A DNA stretch of 64,000 nt, from assembly GCA_007258455.2 (NCBI GenBank), contig VDFB02047230.1:153995797-154059796 (forward strand). Direction: 5' to 3'. Each line of letters starts with the position of its first letter. Within the stretch, counting starts at the first letter, position 1. Shown here piece by piece: positions 57,853-64,000 of this stretch. This DNA is from Sequoia sempervirens (Eukaryota; Streptophyta; Pinopsida; Cupressales; Cupressaceae). The notes under the pieces are model-generated. The model was not told the origin of the DNA. It did not search any database and saw only the letters and a list, made by a program, of their open reading frames with translations. A program made the position numbers and the translations under genes.

Positions 57853-60730
57853 ACCTTTGAAGTATGAGAGGATCAACAAGAGTTGGAGCCATATAATAGT
57901 ATAAATGAAATTATTTTACCTAGAAATAAACAAATTCAAATTCAACATATTTGAGAGCTTAAGATGGAGCAACTCAAAGTTGAAGAGGTTGATTCAACTC
58001 GTGAATCTTCTTGTAGTGAAAATTCAAGTCTAGGTGGATGTGGGGATGGAGGACATGATATAATAGTGGCTTCACATTTTAAATTTAATCAACATCCTTA
58101 CACTCATACCTTGGTGAATTTGATGGAAATGTGGTCCAAGGGAATGCAAATAGTGTTGGATTCCCATGAAATGAATTCATCAAAAAGGTTATCCATAATT
58201 TTTCTTAGCATCATCCAACTATTTCAAGATTTCAAGTGTGCATGAAGGGTGGATAGGAAGGAAGGCATATTTTACTACTGGCTTCAAAAGTATATTAGAG
58301 CTAAGTACACTCCTTGATTGCTAATTTTTTAAAATAATGTTTGATTTATCCACTCTCATAGCTGAAAATTATTAATTTAGGTGGGTTAATGCTTGTGTAT
58401 TGGCATCTAAATCTCTTTGAGGCTTTTTTAAATTGGTTATGTGCCTTATACCTGATTCCATTTTCCTTTTATATTATGCATTCCTACAAATTTTTTATTG
58501 TTGGAAGATTTGGGTTAAGTTTTGTCTCTCTCTACACACACTTAGGGCAACCTATATGAGAAAATGTAAAAGATTAGACAAGGCATGCATGCAAGTAGTT
58601 TGAAAAAATAGCTGATGTAATGTGGCTTTAGGAAATGCCTTAGTAGCAAGAGATGTTCAAATATGAATTTTTTTGGAAAGGATTTAGAAACTTTTAATAA
58701 TATTACAACATCATGCCTTCCTATATGCTCAAATTTGAGATTGGAAAGAGGGCACAAATTCTCATCAAAACGTAGTTGAAAACATATTTACATTAGATAA
58801 ATTGTAAAGGCCACTTTGTATCAATAAATCCTTAACAAAAATCATGCACATAATTTAATAAAGAGGTTATGCACAAAATATCTCTTGAATGATTTTATAA
58901 AGAGGTTACCTAGAATAGTTTAAATTATAGTGTATTCATCTTGAAGAATATAGTTCTAAGGACTACAGTAGTGGTTTTTAACTATTCTTACTATTAATAG
59001 GTATAGGGCAATGGTATGTGATATAAAGTTTTTTTTAATAAGTCTTAGTATATAATATTAGTGGAAGAGTTTTAAACATGGTGTTGATTGCTATTAACTC
59101 TAAAAATATTGTTCATTAAACCTTATCCAGTAGGACGTAGCCATGTGTAATGGTGAAAATTGAACTATACCATATAGTAAATAAAATCATAAGGTAAAGG
59201 CCCTCAGGTTTTAGCTCAACTAGTGTGGTTGCCCACTCTAAGTGTGTGGTAGTTTTCCCACTCGAGTTCAAATATCATTAATCCTGACAACATGGGGTGG
59301 GGGCCTTTGTGAAGGCCTGAAGGTTATAGGGGCTCACTCTGTTGATCACCGTGTTCATGCGACAAGCCAAGCTGATCTAGGTCGTTGGGCTATTGATTCC
59401 TCTAGTCTAGAAAATAATCATAAGGTAAAGAATATTATTATTCTTATTGAGGGTATATTGTCATATGTGACAATGAATATAATATTTTACCTTTCTTGAG
59501 TATGATTTGGGTTTTGATCTCACCTAAAGAAATTTTGCAGTTATGGATGTATGTCTTTTAAGGTTCAAGGGATTATCTATATGGCCTTTTTGATGCATGT
59601 TTTGCTCCATCTAGGAGGATTTCATAAATGATTACAATACTTGATTTATTGAACTATATTGTGGCGGGATCTCACTTGGAGCTATGCCAAGGCTTCTTGA
59701 ATTATTGAAGCATGATAATGATATTGACTACTACATTATAAGGATATATAATTGATTAATATTTATTCTTAGATGGAGTCAAGATTATCTAAAAAATCTT
59801 ACCTACGTATGCTTAATTAGAGTAGTAAGGGTTCCAACCCTATAATTTTACAACTAAGGGTAATGTTCACTCTTGTGAGCTAGACAAATAAAAAAAACAT
59901 GGCTTGCATTAGAATATAAATTTTAGATGTGGTAATTATGATTACAATAATATAACTTCATGTTTATATATCCACTATGGCATAGTTTATTGGTTGAGTG
60001 ATAAGTATGGTTTGTGCAAACAAAAAAAAATAGATTGTAGAGAAATCAACCTAACCTGTATATTAAGGAGATGACCTATAGGATATTTTGGGATATTCAT
60101 GTTGAATTAGGAACAGTAAGGGTGGTGAGGTTTCATTGATATCTCAACATCCTTGGATGAAGGTATCATGGTATATGTTTGCTAAATTGGGAATAGGGTT
60201 GACTTCCCTTGCATATTGTTATATTATTAATCACTAAGAAGATTAGTAAAAGGAACCCTATTAGGTATAAAATAGTAATCCAACAAATTAGGGTTTGTGA
60301 TTAGTCTATAAAGTTGGAAATCTATGGTTTTATAAGGATTATGCATTGGAAAATAGTGAGTTGTTACATTTCTTGTTATTAAACCCTTGTAAGGTTTTCT
60401 TTTTATAGTATTTACTCTACCACACCCCATTGAGTAAAGGTATTTGATTGGTTATGAAATCTAAAGTACAAGAACCTAGGTGTATGATCCTTGAGAGAGG
60501 CCATGTGAGGAGAGCTACATGTTACTTTCATCCATACCAAGTACTCCTAAAATTGCAGCCAAGCTATCATCACCTTGGAAGAAGAATTTTTTTCTCAATC
60601 TAGCTTCATTGCTCTCTACTAGGATGACCATCTACTATAATTCACCACCAAAGTGAATGAGAAACTCCACTAATATACTTTTAGTCCCACAAAGAGCCTA
60701 GAGAGGAGAGGGTGAGTGTAAAATAAATCA
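57853..60730 (+). other. Duplicated non-coding DNA, copy 2, middle
   Basis: Collinear with 23569-24794 and 26718-28389. Outside the ORF at 57964 no gene is recognised. Confidence 0.65.
57964..58245 (+). CDS. Unknown 93-codon ORF, longer copy
   Basis: Begins MEQLKVEEVDSTRESSCSEN, then SSLGGCGDGGHDI, then a His/aromatic part (SHFKFNQHPYTHTL) and MEMWSKGMQIVLDSHEMNSS. It ends in CA followed by TGA. Copy 1 has a TAG in place of codon 65. The wording is protein-like but no domain is recognised, there is no clear promoter, and the frame may extend upstream of ATG as LRA-stop. It may be a fragment of a host exon carried in the duplicated DNA or a chance frame. Confidence 0.35.
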   Translation: MEQLKVEEVDSTRESSCSENSSLGGCGDGGHDIIVASHFKFNQHPYTHTLVNLMEMWSKGMQIVLDSHEMNSSKRLSIIFLSIIQLFQDFKCA

Positions 60731-60735
60731 TTATC
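60731..60735. other. Empty target site of element A
   Basis: Single TTATC between AAATAAATCA and ATAGGGCTAAGGAGTG, matching both flanks of element A in copy 1. Confidence 0.9.
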
Positions 60736-63010
60736 ATAGGGCTAAGGAGTGAGAAGCAATTGGTAAAAAATAATGAGAGGCCAAAAATCTCTTGAACTAA
60801 ACCAAATGTGTGAGAGAGTATCACTCCACCATATGAATTGATTGGTACATGAGGTCAATGAATGCTTGTAAAAAGTGGAACTATTGTAGCAACATCAAGA
60901 TTAAATGTGCTATCGCTCCCATATTTCTAAGTCTATATCTTAATATTGATAATCTTGTTAAGAATAAGAACAACACCAAGACTGGGATTGATATATCTTA
61001 ATGACAATAGTTTGAGTACATTGGATGAAGGTTTTTAGCAAGATTAGAAATAAAATCATTAGATACTTTGGATGATGCATTAGATTGCTTAGTTCGTGAG
61101 TAATTAATGACAATAATTTGATTAATTATGATTATATTTTCCTCACATGTGTAATGACCCTAGCAAAAAAAATAGATTTATGAATTTTAAACAAATACTA
61201 CAATCCTTGATTGTCCATAGTTTTTATATTAACAATGATAATCTAGAATAGAAAATAAAGCCAATAAATGAAAGATAAAATCCATAACCATTTTCATATA
61301 TTCAATGGGTTTGTAATTTACATCAAAATATGTTGTAGGAATAGCATAAACAACAATAAACTCAAATTGTTATGATTAAACCTACAACAAACATCCATCA
61401 AAAACACAAACTTGAATAGTTGGAATCTTGCAACTTTGAAAGCCCATTCACAACCTTTGAGTGAGATTGTTCTACAGGACCAATGGATTATGATAAACTC
61501 CTATATTAATTGTATCACCTTTTATAACAATATATTATAGCATAGTTAGTTCAAAGTAGGCATGACTTTGATTAAGGTTTTGATTCTAAAATTACTTATT
61601 ATAAATTTAAATGATTATTTTTGGGCTAACCCATATGTACTTAAGATACACTCATGATAATAGTACTAGAAACATTATTAGAAAGAACCGCAATTTAATT
61701 TAATAGCCTAAAACAATTAATTTATATAAATTTTAAGTTAATGTTTAGATTATCTACAAATTATAGCCTTATGAATTAATAACTCCAATTTTGATATTCG
61801 ACAACATGTTTTTAGTAGAAGTAGCTAGTGACAAGGACCCTTATTCAACCAAGTAGAAGGAGTGCATAATGTCATAAAAAATAGATTAGTGACTAGCAAT
61901 AATGCATAGGTGGTTAAATAAAGGATGTCTGAAGAGTAATTAGATGTTGACAAGGAGGGTATGCGTCATGAGTTATGGATAGTAGAAGAAACCCAACTAC
62001 AAGATGTAAACAAAAAATAGAGTTTGAAAATAGTGATCCCAAAGTAAATATGACTAGATGTACAAGAGAATTCTAGACAATATATAATAGAGATCCAATA
62101 CATATGGTAGAAACATTGAGAGAATGAAATAACTTAAGATCATGAAGAAATCTTAGATGAAATTCAAATAAGTTGATGAACCACCAAACTTGATAAATAA
62201 AATATAAGAAATAGAGGATTGAGAAACTATATAAGTATTAATATAGTTTGGTCACCAAAGGATACTAATTTAATGATATTTGTGTGTAAGAAGGATGTTG
62301 ATCATTTCAAAGATTTAAATATGAAAGAAAGAGAATGAAGGATCTAGTGAAGGCTCTATTGAGGTATGTTCTTGGGTACTATCCCTTGATCAAGAAGTTA
62401 TATGGTCAAAGCAAATAGTTATAATCATTAATGTCTTATTGTTTTGAGTCTAGTAAATCAATTCCCATGAGTTTTTGTACTTCAAGTGTGTTATGCTAAA
62501 GTTAGCCAATACAAAGGATGTATTTGTGATTAGTACCATAGGTCTTACATGGTAGGAAGAAGAACTAAGGAATAATTAATTATGAGGTCTCTTTATGTTG
62601 TATATGCACTCATTAATGGAGACCAAACATACATGGTCACTCTTGTGGTAAATATTGATAATCTTAATAGATTTGTAAATGTCAAATGATGGTAATTCTA
62701 TAAGTGTAGAATGATGGTTATGCTAGTTCTAGCTAGGTGGCACTGGCTTGTTTAGATGTTTCAACTATAAACTTGTGATTGGCCCCATTGGAGTTGTTGT
62801 ATATTCTTTATATATGTAAATATGTAGTTAATTTAATATATATATGGTCTTGTGGAAGGAATTTGACTATTTTTTCTAGTGGATCCTATGTGTGATAACT
62901 AACTCTCTATAATGTATGGAACATATAAGGTATATAACTAATTTAGTACATGATAAGAATGCGATCTAGAGAAGACTAGATGCCCAGATCTATTCACCTT
63001 ACCATCACCC
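60736..63010 (+). other. Duplicated non-coding DNA, copy 2, right end
   Basis: Collinear with 44115-44330 and 46266-48355, without retroposon H. No gene recognised. Confidence 0.65.
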
Positions 63011-64000
63011 CATGAAACTATATGCTTTGTTGGGAGGGTATCCATGTGGAATAATAGATTAGATGATTGGATTATCCCTATAAATTTAGTAGCCTTGATC
63101 TTATGGTGTCCAAAATTAAGTGAAGTCTAATCCGTTACATAGATAATTGAATTGAAGGTTGGTTACAACTTATACACTATATGCATTATTCATAGTAAAC
63201 TCCTAGATTAACCCTATTCAATTTTAATATGCACATAGGGTACTAAGCATTGAAACTAATACTAATAGGTCCTAGAGATCGTCACATGGTCATTTGATGG
63301 AGAATTGAAAAATTGATAACTCTATATTCTTGTATAAAATTTGAGACTATTGGCTTGCAAGAATGATTTTAAGTTTAGCAACTAGAAAACACGGACCTCA
63401 AGTTGAGTTTGGATTGTTAGTGCAAGTACATGTAATTAAGTTGTATTTCACCTTCAAAGGAATTCCAAGGATTTTAACATTGATTCATGAATGGATAATG
63501 AACATCCCACTCCATGTATAATACTTGAAATTTTATTAGAGTTACATCATCCCTTGGAGGGATTAACAATTTTTTTAACTTATTTTATTATGATTTTATA
63601 ATGCTAGTTGTATATTGAAGTGAATCCTTATCACTAGAGTCCTAATATTCCAATGTAATTAATGCCATTGTGTTCATACGTGTGTAGTGTGTAATGCCAC
63701 ATAGTCAAAGAATTGACTTAGGTCCCTATTGTTTCCTAATTTAGGAATAAGATGAGATATCAATCATTAATATGTAAACTAAAAGTTCAAGGAATCTATC
63801 AAAGCCTCATTGTATCCTAAGTCATGTTTAGGCTTGAAAATCTTCTTCATGAGATTATTTATTTAGATTTTTTTATTCTAGGTGCTTAGTTTCTTCCTCA
63901 TCTATTGACAAAAATTACTTTACTCTTTATTCTCTCCTATACCTCAACACTCTTCCTATAAAAAATGCACACTACACCTTCTACACAATGGCAAACACAT
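63011..64000. other. Unassigned terminal DNA
   Basis: About 1 kb of AT-rich DNA past the end of the duplication, with no frame of note and no repeat shared with the rest of the window that I can see. Confidence 0.5.

Larger units (their letters stand above)
54765..63010 (+). repeat. Segmental duplication, copy 2
   Basis: About 7.0 kb (without the solo LTR at 55511) collinear with copy 1. It starts abruptly inside copia-2 RT at the word TTGTTTTAAGTATTGTGG and ends near 63010. It preserves the empty sites for F (54839), G (59077), A (60731) and H (60955). Confidence 0.9.

Noticed and set aside
56261..57879. Minus-strand frames at 56.3-57.9 kb (up to 146 codons)
   Set aside because: They overlap the solo LTR and the copia-2 3' LTR; matching frames in copy 1 at 23.1-23.6 kb are interrupted.

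Overview
This window is plant nuclear DNA and consists almost entirely of transposable elements. It is AT-rich and dense with stop codons. I see no intact host gene, no tRNA or rRNA, and nothing bacterial. The content (Ty1/copia and Ty3/gypsy LTR retrotransposons, very long solo LTRs, nested insertions, MITE-like terminal-inverted-repeat elements and a poly(A)-tailed retroposon) suggests a seed plant with a very large genome. A gymnosperm is my guess, but the species cannot be read from the sequence.

Layout. 0-3.4 kb: AT-rich palindromic repeats and decayed gypsy-LTR-like DNA. 3.4-11.8 kb: a minus-strand SIRE-like copia element with a readable but broken gag-pol (9268 down to 4041), a Met-tRNA primer site, a 2.44-kb 5' LTR and only about 0.3 kb of the 3' LTR. 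11.8-14.1 kb: remnant of a gypsy 3' end and LTR. 14.1-17.4 kb: no recognisable gene. 17.4-23.6 kb: a plus-strand TNT1-like copia element with both LTRs and a degraded gag-pol. 28.4-44.1 kb: a 15.7-kb gypsy-type element (A) with a perfect 5-bp target duplication. It is itself split by a TIR element (C), which carries a second gypsy element of the same family (B), whose 3' LTR holds a Harbinger-like MITE (E). Another TIR element (D) lies in A downstream. 44.3-46.3 kb: a 1.9-kb poly(A)-tailed retroposon in minus orientation. 50.8-53.6 kb: a 2,858-bp solo LTR with a perfect GGGTC target duplication and a degenerate CpG-bearing repeat array upstream of a TATA box. 48.4-50.8, 53.6-54.8 and 63.0-64.0 kb: nothing recognisable.

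The main organising fact is a direct segmental duplication of about 7 kb. Copy 1 runs from 20626 to 48355 and is swollen to 27.7 kb by insertions. Copy 2 runs from 54765 to 63010. Copy 2 starts inside the reverse transcriptase of the TNT1-like element, so copy 1 is probably the parent locus. Each copy serves as the empty-site control for insertions in the other: the 15.7-kb nest, the retroposon, a 1.05-kb element and a 1.9-kb indel are private to copy 1, and a 1.25-kb solo LTR is private to copy 2. This gives a relative history read directly from sequence: TNT1-like insertion, then duplication, then independent insertions.

The best candidate for something undescribed is the family of A and B. 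These are LTR elements with about 1.28-kb LTRs whose interior shows a retropepsin-like domain and a Pro/Ser-rich reading frame, but no reverse transcriptase or integrase. Both copies have a TAG at the same conserved codon.
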